A stretch of 64,000 nt of DNA, from positions 1 through 64,000 of the forward strand of contig NZ_JAAGOW010000003.1 in NCBI RefSeq assembly GCF_010499245.1. Reading direction: 5' to 3'. This document shows positions 25,719-34,359 of this stretch, piece after piece. The notes under the pieces were generated by a model. It ran no database searches and was not told the DNA's origin. It was given only the letters and a program-made list of their open reading frames with translations. Every line of letters begins with the position of its first letter. Positions within the stretch are counted from its first letter, which is position 1. The translations under genes were made by a program, and so were the position numbers. Origin of the DNA: Variovorax sp. WS11 (GTDB taxonomy: Bacteria > Pseudomonadota > Gammaproteobacteria > Burkholderiales > Burkholderiaceae_C).

Positions 25719-26255
25719 TTATTTGCAGTCGCTGTCGATCACCGACTGCAGGCGCTGGTTCTCCGCGGCGCGCATCTTGTCGTCCATGATCTCGCGCTCG
25801 CCCTGCGCGTTGAGGCGGGCGACGCGCATGCCGCTGTCCATCGTGGCCTTGCCCTGGCGCGCGCGCTGGCAGTTCTCGGTCTTGGCCTGGGCCACCTTCT
25901 GCGCTTCGGCGGCCTGCTTGGCCTTCTCGGCTTCCTCGGCCTTGCGGGCCTTTTCCTCGAGTTCCTTGTCCACGCCCGCGGGCTTGGGGCTGCCGGCGGG
26001 GCGGGGCGCCGTGGTCGGCGCCGCAGCCTGGGCGCCCGCATCCGGTGCGGCAGCAGGCGCGGGACTGAAGGTGACGCGCCCCGAAGAGGCGGGCCCCGGG
26101 CGGCGAAGAATGTTCCTCTCCGGAATGTCCGGCGGCGGCGCGGTGTCGCTGAAGACCTTCTTGTTGTTCTGATCGATCCATTGCCATTGGGCCTGGGCGG
26201 CCGTCGCCATGAGGAGGCAGGCCGATCCGAGTACGAGCAGGTGCGCGAGCTTCAT
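25719..26255 (-). CDS. DUF4124-containing periplasmic protein
   Basis: A 178-residue exported protein. A signal peptide (MKLAHLLVLGSACLLMATAA, cleavage after AQA) is followed by a DUF4124 segment QWQWIDQNNKKVFSDTAPPP (residues 23-42). A Pro/Ala linker and a Lys/Glu-rich helix (ELEEKARKAEEAEKAKQAAE) predicted to be a coiled coil complete it. DUF4124 proteins are common in beta- and gammaproteobacteria and have no known activity. It converges on rnfH and is divergent from guaB. Confidence 0.82.
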   Translation of the reverse strand: MKLAHLLVLGSACLLMATAAQAQWQWIDQNNKKVFSDTAPPPDIPERNILRRPGPASSGRVTFSPAPAAAPDAGAQAAAPTTAPRPAGSPKPAGVDKELEEKARKAEEAEKAKQAAEAQKVAQAKTENCQRARQGKATMDSGMRVARLNAQGEREIMDDKMRAAENQRLQSVIDSDCK

Positions 26256-26377
26256 GGGTGCCAGTTTAGCTTCGACTTACGTTTTGCAACGTTTCCGGCC
26301 GAGCATTTGCTGAGTTTGCGAGGCATTTGGCCAACATCCGGATGAACCCGCGCGCCGGGCGGGCATGGCGCCATCGT

Positions 26378-26383
26378 TACAAT
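26378..26383 (+). promoter_or_regulatory. Candidate -10 box before guaB
   Basis: TACAAT lies 21 bases upstream of the guaB ATG (26405). The -35 position has no good match. The spacing to the start is close to that of the TACAAT before ratA. Confidence 0.3.
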
Positions 26384-26404
26384 CCGTCTTTTGGAGCCTC
26401 ACCC

Positions 26405-27874
26405 ATGCGCCTTCTCGGCAAAGCGCTCACCTTCGACGATGTGTTGCTGGTGCCAGCCTTCTCCCAGGTCCTCCCCAAGGACACCTCCCTCGCCACCAAA
26501 CTCTCCCGCAACATCACGCTGAACCTGCCGCTCGTCTCCGCGGCCATGGACACCGTGACCGAAGCCCGCCTCGCGATCGCCATCGCGCAGGAAGGCGGCA
26601 TCGGGATCGTGCACAAGAATCTCACCCCCGCCGAGCAGGCCGCGCACGTGGCCAAGGTCAAGCGCTACGAATCGGGCGTGCTGCGCGACCCGGTGGTGAT
26701 CACCCCCACCCACACCGTGCTGCAGGTCATGCAGCTGTCCGACGAGCTCGGCATCTCGGGCTTCCCGGTGCTGGACGGCGGCAAGGTGGTGGGCATCGTG
26801 ACCGGCCGCGACTTGCGCTTCGAGAACCGCTACGACGTGCCGGTGAGCGAGATCATGACGCCGCGCGAGAAGCTCATCACCGTGCCCGACGGCACCACGC
26901 TGAGCGAGGCGAAGGCGCTGCTCAACAAGCACAAGCTCGAGCGCCTGCTGGTGATCAACAGCGCCTGGGAGCTCAAGGGCCTGATCACCGTCAAGGACAT
27001 CACCAAGCAGACCAGCTTCCCCAACGCCGCGCGCGATGCCAGCGGGCGGCTGCGCGTGGGCGCGGCGGTCGGCGTGGGCGAGGGCACCGAGGAGCGCGTC
27101 GAGGCGCTGGTCAAGGCCGGCGTCGATGCCATCGTGGTCGATACCGCGCACGGCCACAGCGCCGGCGTCATCGAGCGCGTGCGCTGGGTCAAGAAGAACT
27201 ATCCGCAGGTCGACGTGATCGGCGGGAACATCGCCACCGGCGACGCTGCCCGTGCGCTCGCCGATGCAGGCGCCGATGCGGTCAAGGTCGGCATCGGCCC
27301 GGGCTCCATCTGCACCACGCGCATCGTGGCCGGCGTGGGCGTTCCGCAGATCATGGCGGTCGACAGCGTCGCCACCGCGCTGCAGGGCAGCGGTATCCCG
27401 CTGATCGCCGACGGCGGCGTCCGCTATTCGGGCGATATTGCCAAGGCCATCGCGGCCGGTGCCAGCACCGTCATGATGGGCGGCATGTTCGCCGGCACCG
27501 AGGAGGCGCCGGGCGAGATCGTGCTGTTCCAGGGCCGCAGCTACAAGAGCTATCGCGGCATGGGCTCCATCGGCGCCATGCAGCAGGGGAGCGCCGACCG
27601 CTATTTCCAGGAATCGACCACCGGCAATCCGAACGCCGACAAGCTGGTGCCCGAGGGCATCGAAGGCCGCGTGCCCTATAAGGGCTCGATGGTCTCGATC
27701 ATCTACCAGATGTCCGGCGGCCTGCGTGCCAGCATGGGCTACTGCGGCTGCGCCACGATCGAGGACATGAAGAACAAGGCCGAGTTCGTCGAGATCACCA
27801 CCGCCGGCATTCGTGAGAGCCACGTACACGACGTGCAGATCACCAAGGAAGCGCCGAACTACAGGGCGGAGTAA
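26405..27874 (+). CDS. guaB: IMP dehydrogenase GuaB
   Basis: GuaB oxidises IMP to XMP with NAD, the committed step of GMP synthesis. The ATG at 26405 (MRLLGKALTFDDVLLVPAFS) gives 489 residues, the family length; the upstream in-frame ATG at 26327 would run through the candidate promoter. Two CBS domains occupy roughly residues 90-205. The catalytic Cys lies in GPGSICTTR near residue 303, and the flap has YRGMGS. Downstream guaA, 11 bases away, uses the product XMP, so the two form a guaBA operon. Confidence 0.97.
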   Translation: MRLLGKALTFDDVLLVPAFSQVLPKDTSLATKLSRNITLNLPLVSAAMDTVTEARLAIAIAQEGGIGIVHKNLTPAEQAAHVAKVKRYESGVLRDPVVITPTHTVLQVMQLSDELGISGFPVLDGGKVVGIVTGRDLRFENRYDVPVSEIMTPREKLITVPDGTTLSEAKALLNKHKLERLLVINSAWELKGLITVKDITKQTSFPNAARDASGRLRVGAAVGVGEGTEERVEALVKAGVDAIVVDTAHGHSAGVIERVRWVKKNYPQVDVIGGNIATGDAARALADAGADAVKVGIGPGSICTTRIVAGVGVPQIMAVDSVATALQGSGIPLIADGGVRYSGDIAKAIAAGASTVMMGGMFAGTEEAPGEIVLFQGRSYKSYRGMGSIGAMQQGSADRYFQESTTGNPNADKLVPEGIEGRVPYKGSMVSIIYQMSGGLRASMGYCGCATIEDMKNKAEFVEITTAGIRESHVHDVQITKEAPNYRAE

Positions 27875-27885
27875 CTGAGCCGCCC

Positions 27886-29499
27886 ATGCAACACCAGAAA
27901 ATCCTCATCCTCGACTTCGGCTCCCAGGTTACGCAGTTGATCGCGCGGCGCGTGCGCGAGGCCCATGTGCTCTCCGAAGTCCACCCCTGCGACGTCAGCG
28001 ACGAGTGGGTGCGCGAGTATGCGAAGGATGGCACGCTCAAGGGCGTGATCCTGTCCGGCAGCCACGCGAGCGTCTACGAAGAAACCACCGACAAGGCACC
28101 GCAAGCCGTGTTCGAGCTCGGCGTGCCGGTGCTCGGCATCTGCTACGGCATGCAGACCATGGCGCACCAGCTGGGCGGCAAGGTCGAGGGCGGCCACAAG
28201 CGCGAGTTCGGCTTCGCGGCCGTGCGCGCGCGCGGCCACACCGAGCTCCTGCGCGACATCGCCGACTTCACGACCGATGAAGGCCACGGCATGCTCAACG
28301 TCTGGATGAGCCACGGCGACAAGGTCACCGAGCTGCCGCCCGGCTTCAAGCTGATGGCCTCGACCGACAGCTGCCCGATCGCGGGCATGGCCGACGAAGA
28401 GCGGCATTTCTATGCCGTGCAGTTCCATCCCGAGGTCACGCACACGCAGCAGGGCAAGGCGCTCCTCGAGCGCTTCGTGCTCGGCATCTGCGGCGCGAAG
28501 CCAGACTGGGTGATGCGCGACCACATCGCCGAGGCGGTGGAGGCGATCCGCCAGCAGGTCGGCGACGAGGAGGTGATCCTCGGCCTCTCGGGCGGCGTCG
28601 ATTCCTCAGTGGCCGCGGCGCTCATCCACCGTGCCATCGGCGATCAGCTGACCTGTGTCTTCGTCGACCACGGCCTGCTGCGCCTGAACGAGGGCGACAT
28701 GGTGATGGACATGTTCGTCGGCCAGCTCCACGCCAAGGTGATCCGCGTCGACGCGAGCGAGCTCTTCCTCGGCAAGCTGGCCGGCGTGAGCGACCCCGAG
28801 GCCAAGCGCAAGATCATCGGCGGCGAGTTCGTCACCGTCTTCAAGCAGGAGGCCGCCAAGCTCACCAGCGCGGGTGCCAAGGGCGCCAAGTGGCTGGCCC
28901 AGGGCACCATCTACCCCGACGTGATCGAGTCCGGCGGCGCGAAGAGCAAGAAGGCCGTCACCATCAAGAGCCACCACAACGTGGGCGGCCTGCCCGAGCA
29001 GCTGGGCCTGAAGCTGCTGGAGCCATTGCGCGACCTGTTCAAGGACGAAGTGCGCGAGCTCGGCGTGGCGCTGGGCCTGCCGCCCGAGATGGTCTACCGC
29101 CATCCTTTCCCGGGCCCCGGCCTGGGCGTGCGCATCCTCGGCGAAGTGAAGAAAGAATACGCGGAGCTGCTGCGCCGCGCCGACGCGATCTTCATCGAGG
29201 AGCTGCGCAACTTCAAGGACGCGTCCAGCGGCAAGAGCTGGTACGACCTCACCAGCCAGGCCTTCACCGTCTTTCTGCCGGTCAAGAGCGTGGGCGTGAT
29301 GGGCGACGGCCGCACCTACGACTACGTGGTCGCGCTGCGCGCCGTGCAGACCAGCGACTTCATGACCGCCGACTGGGCCGAGCTGCCCTATGCGCTGCTC
29401 AAGAAGGTGTCGGGGCGGATCATCAACGAGGTGCGCGGGATCAACCGGGTGACTTACGACGTGAGCAGCAAGCCGCCGGCGACGATCGAATGGGAGTGA
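27886..29499 (+). CDS. guaA: GMP synthase (glutamine-hydrolysing) GuaA
   Basis: GuaA converts XMP to GMP using glutamine and ATP. The 537-residue protein has an N-terminal class I amidotransferase domain with Cys86 in GICYGMQ and His in QFHPEVTH, followed by an ATP pyrophosphatase domain with the P-loop LSGGVDSS near residue 231 and the C-terminal dimerisation domain ending in PATIEWE. It directly follows guaB. The 3' end of guaA is a known insertion target for integrative elements, and an imperfect copy of its last 16 bases recurs at 30089-30104. Confidence 0.97.
   Translation: MQHQKILILDFGSQVTQLIARRVREAHVLSEVHPCDVSDEWVREYAKDGTLKGVILSGSHASVYEETTDKAPQAVFELGVPVLGICYGMQTMAHQLGGKVEGGHKREFGFAAVRARGHTELLRDIADFTTDEGHGMLNVWMSHGDKVTELPPGFKLMASTDSCPIAGMADEERHFYAVQFHPEVTHTQQGKALLERFVLGICGAKPDWVMRDHIAEAVEAIRQQVGDEEVILGLSGGVDSSVAAALIHRAIGDQLTCVFVDHGLLRLNEGDMVMDMFVGQLHAKVIRVDASELFLGKLAGVSDPEAKRKIIGGEFVTVFKQEAAKLTSAGAKGAKWLAQGTIYPDVIESGGAKSKKAVTIKSHHNVGGLPEQLGLKLLEPLRDLFKDEVRELGVALGLPPEMVYRHPFPGPGLGVRILGEVKKEYAELLRRADAIFIEELRNFKDASSGKSWYDLTSQAFTVFLPVKSVGVMGDGRTYDYVVALRAVQTSDFMTADWAELPYALLKKVSGRIINEVRGINRVTYDVSSKPPATIEWE
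29484..29499 (+). repeat. Candidate attachment site, left copy (3' end of guaA)
   Basis: The last 16 bases of guaA, GATCGAATGGGAGTGA, match 14 of 16 positions of GATGGAGTGGGAGTGA at 30089-30104. The 3' end of guaA is used as an attachment site by some tyrosine recombinases, so this pair may be the footprints of an element that has almost entirely gone. Confidence 0.45.
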
Positions 29500-30088
29500 C
29501 CGGCAAAAGCACTGATGGGTGGTTTAGCACTGACCGGTGCCGTAGAACTCAAGAAGCTGCGCCAGTTTCAGCGCGCCCTTGCGACGACGATGGAAGCTGT
29601 GGAAATCGGCCATTACATCCGCAAGCGATTCAACCCCCCATGTCAGCTTGCTCTATTGTCAGCAACATGTGGCCCGCGAAGCTATCGCGCCGATTCGCTG
29701 GCGAGTGGCTGAACTGGTATTGATAGACAGTCTCGTTGGCTGCGGCAAACATGTCGACTTGGGAAACTGGCCGTTGCGGAACCGGCAGATGAGTTTCGGC
29801 GACTGGTGACCCACTGTCGTGGCGGCGAGTTGTAGTCAAGCCCGGGTTGTGGTGTTCGCTTTGCGCTGAATGGCGCGACATTGATCCATCAACGCTTCAA
29901 AAGGCTCGACCTCATCGAGAAACAGACCATCGTCGACCATGTGCTGGTAGTCGGCAGCCAACCTGACCAAGGCACTGTTGTCGGGAACGAGACGAAGACT
30001 GCCTGAGACGGCGGCGTGGTAGTCGATCGGTTCGCCATCCGGGCTCTTCTCCGCCCTTCAACCATGCGGGTTTGGACGGCCTGTTGAT
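29500..30088. other. Gene-poor scar between candidate att repeats
   Basis: About 590 bases with no intact gene and visibly less GC than the flanks. On the minus strand near 29530-29640 there is a short coding-like stretch (VMADFHSFHRRRKGALKLAQ) ending at a TAA-type stop, which I cannot assign. A second minus-strand remnant at 29836-30057 resembles the end of an AbiEii-type protein. From 30105 to 30303 I see nothing definite apart from the presumed upstream region of the cyclase gene. The pattern fits a decayed mobile island. Confidence 0.45.
29836..30057 (-). pseudogene. C-terminal remnant resembling an AbiEii-type nucleotidyltransferase toxin
   Basis: A 73-codon open stretch without a start, bounded upstream by an in-frame TGA (30058-30060). 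Its end, SALVRLAADYQHMVDDGLFL then EPFEALMDQCRAIQRKAN, resembles the C-terminus of AbiEii/AbiGii-family nucleotidyltransferases, which are toxins in type IV toxin-antitoxin and abortive infection systems. The catalytic N-terminal part is missing, so it cannot be active. Recognition is from memory of family ends and needs a profile search. Confidence 0.35.
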
Positions 30089-30104
30089 GATGGAGTGGGA
30101 GTGA
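30089..30104 (+). repeat. Candidate attachment site, right copy of the guaA 3' end
   Basis: GATGGAGTGGGAGTGA differs from the guaA terminus (29484-29499) at two positions. It is not part of any gene, lies 589 bases from the guaA copy and is followed by normal high-GC sequence. Confidence 0.45.
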
Positions 30105-30303
30105 GGGGTGCTGGTGGCCGGGTCGGGTGTCTGAGGGGAACAGACAGGCCCTGGGTCGCCCGCGTGCTGGACGGCATAACGCTTTTGTGGGATACCCCGC
30201 GCTTCCAATCCCCCAGTCACAGCCTAGACTACGAAGGTACTAGGTCTTGGCGTTCCCAGCGCAGGCGGGCGCCGACCGCATGCTCCCCCTCGGCCCCTGA
30301 CAC

Positions 30304-33300
30304 ATGCTCCGACCATTCGAAGAAGAACCCGCTGCGGACGAAGACCCGACCGACGACGCCCCCGGGCGGCGCCGGTATCTGACCATCCTCTTCTCGGACC
30401 TCTCCGAATCCACCCGCCTCGGCGAGCTGATGGAGTCCGAGCTCTACGCCGGCATGCTCGCCCAGCTGCGCCGCCTCTGCCGCGAGATCATTCCGCGCCA
30501 CGGCGGCAACATTGCCCGCATCCAGGGCGATGGTGTGCTGGCCTTCTTCGGCTATCCCGAGACCCGCGAGGACGACGGGCGCCGCGCAACCGAAGCCGCT
30601 CTCGAGCTGCACGCGGCCGTGAGCCGGATGGCCATCGCCGGCGCCCGCTTCCCGGCCGGCGCGCTGACCCTGCATTCCGGCATCCACGCCGGGCTGGTCC
30701 TTCTTTCGGACGGCGACGTCGAGCGCGGCCGCTTCGAGCTGCTGGGCAACGTGCCGAACATCGCCGCGCGCCTGTCGGACCTCGCCGAGCGCGACGACAT
30801 CTGCGTGAGCGAGGAGACGCTCGGGCCGCACGCCCACTTCTTCACCTGCAGCGAGCCGGCCCTGGTGCAGCTCAAGGGCAGCACGCCGCCGCTGGCCGTG
30901 CGCCGGGTGCTGGGCCGCGCGCCCGCGCCGCAGCGCTTCGAGGCGATGGAGCGGCGCAGCCTCTGCCCCTTCGTCGGTCGCGAGCCGGCGCTGCGCCTGC
31001 TGCGCGATCGCCTGCGCATGGCGATCGCCGGCGATGCGCAGTGCGTCGCCCTGTCGGGCGGGCCCGGCGTCGGCAAGACGCGCCTGGTCGACGAACTGCG
31101 CCGCCATGCCGCCGCCGGCGAATGCCTCGCGCTCCAGGGCTACTGCGGCACCTACCTGGCGGAGCCCCTGCAGCCCTTTCTGCACATGCTGCGCGCGCTG
31201 TTCGGGCTCTCGCCGGGCCTGCCGGCCGAGCCGGCGCAGGCGCATCCGCTGCTGGCGGCGCTGGATCAGGAGGAGGGCGGCGCTGCCGTGCTGGCCCAGG
31301 CCCGGCAACTGGTGACGCCGCGCGAAGAGGCGGGCCCGCTGAGCCCCGGCGCCACGGTGCCGGCGCTGCGGAGCCTGTTCGAGCGGCTCGCGGCCCGCCA
31401 GCCGCTGCTGCTGGTGGTGGACGACTGGCAGTGGGCGGACGAGGTCAGCCAGCAGGCTCTCGATGCGGTGCTGTCGCTGCGGGGGCCGATCTTCGTCGTC
31501 GCCGCCACGCGAGCAGCAATCAGCGAGAGCCTGTTCCTCACGCCCGTCACCACCCTCGAGCTGCAGCCGCTGGACGACGGCGAGGCCGCCCGCGCCACCC
31601 GCCACCTGCTGCCCGGTGCCGATCCCTTCGTGGTCGCCGAGATCCAGCGCTACGCCGGCGGCATCCCGCTCTTCATCGAGGAGCTCTGCCACTCGGCTTC
31701 GGCGCAGGGCGCGCAGTGGCTGCGCGAGCTCCGCCTGGGCAGCGCGGCCTGGCTCACGGCCCTGATCGAATCGCGGGTCGACCGGCTGCCGCCGGCGCAA
31801 GCCGAACTGCTGCGGGCGGCGGCCGTCATCGGCGGCGTCTTCCCGGCCTGGCTGCTGGAACAGCTCACCGGGCACGGCGCCGACGATCCGCTGGTCGCGG
31901 CGCTGGCCGAGCAGGACTTCCTCTTCGCGGGCGAGCAGCCCGGAACGCTGCGCTTCAAGCACGGCATCACCCGCGACGTGATCTACGAGGCGGTCGGCCT
32001 GCACCGGCGCCGCGAGATGCATCGCCGCATCGCGCAGGTGCTCGAGGGCCGCGGCGAAGGCGCGGCACAAGGGGAGCTCTACGAGGCCCTGGCCTACCAC
32101 TGCGCCGCCGCCGCGCTGGCCGAGCCGGCGGCGCGCTATGCCGAGCTGGCCGGCGACAAGGCCATGGCTGCCTCGGCGCTGGACCGCGCGCGCGCCCAAT
32201 ACTCGGCCGCGCTGAAGGCGCTGGACGAGCTGGGCCCGCCCTCGCGCGAGCTGGCGCTGCGCTGGTGCGCGATCGCGCAGAAGCTGGGCATGGCCTGCGT
32301 CTTCGATCCGCTGGGCCTGGCGGACGGCGTGGCCATCTTCGAGCGCGGCCTGACGCTGGCGCGCCAGAGCGGCAGCATGGACGCGATCGCGCGCGCCTCC
32401 TACTGGCTCGGCTACATCTGCTATGCCAAGGGCATGTCGAAGGCGGGGATCGCGCATGGCGAAGCCGCGCTGGATCTCGCCACGCAGATCGGCGATGCAC
32501 GGCTCGCGACGCAAGTGCGCGCCACGCTGGGCCAAGCGCTGCTGGCCGGCTGCGAATACGGTCGGGCGCTGGTGCTGTTGGATGCGGCGGTGGACAGCAA
32601 GCGGCGCCAGAGCCGCCCGGGCAGCAGCCTGGCCGTCGGCTCGGCCTATGCGCTGGCCTGCAAGGCCTACCTGCTCGGCGACCAGGGGCACTTCGCGCAG
32701 GCCGATGACTGCTTCGCCGAAGCCCTGCACCTGGTCGGCGATTCTCTGCACCAGGTCTCGGCCTCGGTGCGCCACTGGATCAGCGTGGTCTACCAGTGGC
32801 AGGGGCGCTGGGAGGAGGCACTGCGAGTGGCAGAGCGTGCGTCTGAAATCGCCGAGCTCGTGAGGAGCCGCCAGCAGCTCGCCATGGGCCGTGCGCTGGC
32901 CGGTTACGCGCAGTGGAACCTGACGCGCGACCCGGACGCCCTGCAAGCGGTGCGCGACGCGACCGCCTGGATCGACGCGCGCAAGGGCGCGCTCGCCACC
33001 TCGCTGAACCACAGCTGGCTGGTCGACGGCGCGGTCGCCCTCGGCCGCAACGAGGAGGCGCGGCGCCACGCGGCGCGGCTGTTCATGCGGGTGCGCCAGC
33101 ACGACCGCATCGGCGAGGCCCTGGGCTGCCGCGCCCTGGCCCGCGCCGCCGCCAAGCTCAACGACTTTGCGCGCGCCGAGCACTACCTCGCCGGTGCCGA
33201 GCGCTCGGCGCAGGTGCGCGGCTCGGCGCACGAGTTGGCGGCGACCCAGCTGTGCCGCGCGCAGATCGAAGTGGGCCGCGGTCGCGTCGCGGAGGCGCAG

Positions 33301-33390
33301 CGGCTGCTCGATTCGGCCTGCACCGCCTTCGAGATCATGGGCATGCGCTGGCATCTGGAGCGTGCTGAGCGCACGCGCGACATGCTGTAG
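30304..33390 (+). CDS. Class III adenylate/guanylate cyclase fused to AAA ATPase and TPR region
   Basis: A 1028-residue multidomain signalling protein. Residues about 25-200 form a class III nucleotidyl cyclase domain with metal-binding Asp32 (LFSDLSEST) and Asp76 (IQGDGVLAFF). It is followed by an AAA_16/STAND-type ATPase with Walker A GGPGVGKTR near 253 and Walker B LLLVVDDWQWAD near 378. From about residue 590 to the end, alpha-helical repeats of TPR type predominate (ALEYSG-like ARAQYSAALKALDELG, ALLAGCEYGRALVLLDAAVD). There is no DNA-binding HTH and no membrane helix. Such proteins probably couple ligand or protein sensing to cyclic nucleotide production. Whether the product is cAMP or cGMP cannot be told. 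Confidence 0.85.
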   Translation: MLRPFEEEPAADEDPTDDAPGRRRYLTILFSDLSESTRLGELMESELYAGMLAQLRRLCREIIPRHGGNIARIQGDGVLAFFGYPETREDDGRRATEAALELHAAVSRMAIAGARFPAGALTLHSGIHAGLVLLSDGDVERGRFELLGNVPNIAARLSDLAERDDICVSEETLGPHAHFFTCSEPALVQLKGSTPPLAVRRVLGRAPAPQRFEAMERRSLCPFVGREPALRLLRDRLRMAIAGDAQCVALSGGPGVGKTRLVDELRRHAAAGECLALQGYCGTYLAEPLQPFLHMLRALFGLSPGLPAEPAQAHPLLAALDQEEGGAAVLAQARQLVTPREEAGPLSPGATVPALRSLFERLAARQPLLLVVDDWQWADEVSQQALDAVLSLRGPIFVVAATRAAISESLFLTPVTTLELQPLDDGEAARATRHLLPGADPFVVAEIQRYAGGIPLFIEELCHSASAQGAQWLRELRLGSAAWLTALIESRVDRLPPAQAELLRAAAVIGGVFPAWLLEQLTGHGADDPLVAALAEQDFLFAGEQPGTLRFKHGITRDVIYEAVGLHRRREMHRRIAQVLEGRGEGAAQGELYEALAYHCAAAALAEPAARYAELAGDKAMAASALDRARAQYSAALKALDELGPPSRELALRWCAIAQKLGMACVFDPLGLADGVAIFERGLTLARQSGSMDAIARASYWLGYICYAKGMSKAGIAHGEAALDLATQIGDARLATQVRATLGQALLAGCEYGRALVLLDAAVDSKRRQSRPGSSLAVGSAYALACKAYLLGDQGHFAQADDCFAEALHLVGDSLHQVSASVRHWISVVYQWQGRWEEALRVAERASEIAELVRSRQQLAMGRALAGYAQWNLTRDPDALQAVRDATAWIDARKGALATSLNHSWLVDGAVALGRNEEARRHAARLFMRVRQHDRIGEALGCRALARAAAKLNDFARAEHYLAGAERSAQVRGSAHELAATQLCRAQIEVGRGRVAEAQRLLDSACTAFEIMGMRWHLERAERTRDML

Positions 33391-33403
33391 CTGCAGGGTC
33401 GGC

Positions 33404-34324
33404 TCAGGCGGGGATCTTCGCAGCCACCTTGTCCGCCACCAGCTCGAAGCCGGTCGGGATCGTGGGATGCAGCTCGTTCTGCCAGAACTCCTGGTAGTCC
33501 GCATCCAGGGTGGAGAGGGTGCCGCGCAGGTTCGCGTGCAGCACGTGCTGGAACTCCGGGTTCTGCAGCAGCGCGATCTGCATCATGTTGAGCCGGTCGA
33601 TCAGCGTCTTCAGGATCTTCTTGCGGTCATCCAGCACGTTGTAGCCCAGCTCGACCAGGCCCGGCTTCAGCCACACGTTCAGGAAGACGCCGCGGCCATC
33701 GGGCACGGGGTAGTCGTAGCCGTGGAGCAGGATCGGCACCTTGCGCCCGACCGAGGCGACGCTCACGGTGGTGATGGCCGAGAGCATGACCGTCAGCAGC
33801 TCGCGCAGGCGTCCGTCGACGAGCTTCACGAGCATCTCTTCCTTGACCGGCTGCGCATGGCCCTCGGCCGCCGGATGCACCAGCGACTTGAGCGTCTGCT
33901 TGTCGCCCACCACGTCGTTGCCTCCGCCCGAGAGCAGGATGGCCTTCAGGCTGCTCTTCTCCTCTGGAGTCAGGCCCTGGATGCGGGCGGTCAGCCATTT
34001 GAGCTGCTCGCCCTGGGCTGTCTCGTCGGGGTCGGGAATCTGGTCGCCCGGCGGCACCTCGAAGATCATCTCCGCGAGCGTGCAGCCGGCGCGGGCGCGC
34101 GAATCCACGTTGTAGTGGTGCTTGCGCTCCAGCACGTCGAGCACGTCCCCCCGCGGCCAGTAGGCGAACCAGGAGTCGCCGAGCGCGATCAGCATCTTCT
34201 GCGCCGCGGCCAGGGGCGCGACCCCCACGCCGCGCGCCAGCCTCCGGCGCTGCCCCTCCACCAGGAAATCGCCGAGCCGGCGTCCGCGTTCGATGGCCGG
34301 CTGGTCCTTGTCGTAGGTGCTCAT
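33404..34324 (-). CDS. SGNH/GDSL-type hydrolase, cytoplasmic
   Basis: A 306-residue protein with blocks of the SGNH hydrolase family: block I ALGDSWFAY with nucleophile Ser51, block III GGGND at 133-137, and a terminal NELHPT with His286. At the block V position three residues before the His an Asn (283) replaces the usual Asp. No signal peptide is evident, so it probably acts in the cytoplasm. Such enzymes cleave acyl or acetyl esters; the substrate is unknown. It lies 35 bases downstream of the DyP-P450 gene on the same strand, so the two are probably co-transcribed. Confidence 0.72.
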   Translation of the reverse strand: MSTYDKDQPAIERGRRLGDFLVEGQRRRLARGVGVAPLAAAQKMLIALGDSWFAYWPRGDVLDVLERKHHYNVDSRARAGCTLAEMIFEVPPGDQIPDPDETAQGEQLKWLTARIQGLTPEEKSSLKAILLSGGGNDVVGDKQTLKSLVHPAAEGHAQPVKEEMLVKLVDGRLRELLTVMLSAITTVSVASVGRKVPILLHGYDYPVPDGRGVFLNVWLKPGLVELGYNVLDDRKKILKTLIDRLNMMQIALLQNPEFQHVLHANLRGTLSTLDADYQEFWQNELHPTIPTGFELVADKVAAKIPA

Positions 34325-34359
34325 GTCTCGCTCCTTCGCAGCCTTTGCCGCGCCGTGGT

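Noticed and set aside
29515..29712. A 65-codon plus-strand frame in the guaA scar
   Set aside because: No ribosome-binding site or recognisable motif; the opposite strand looks more coding-like.
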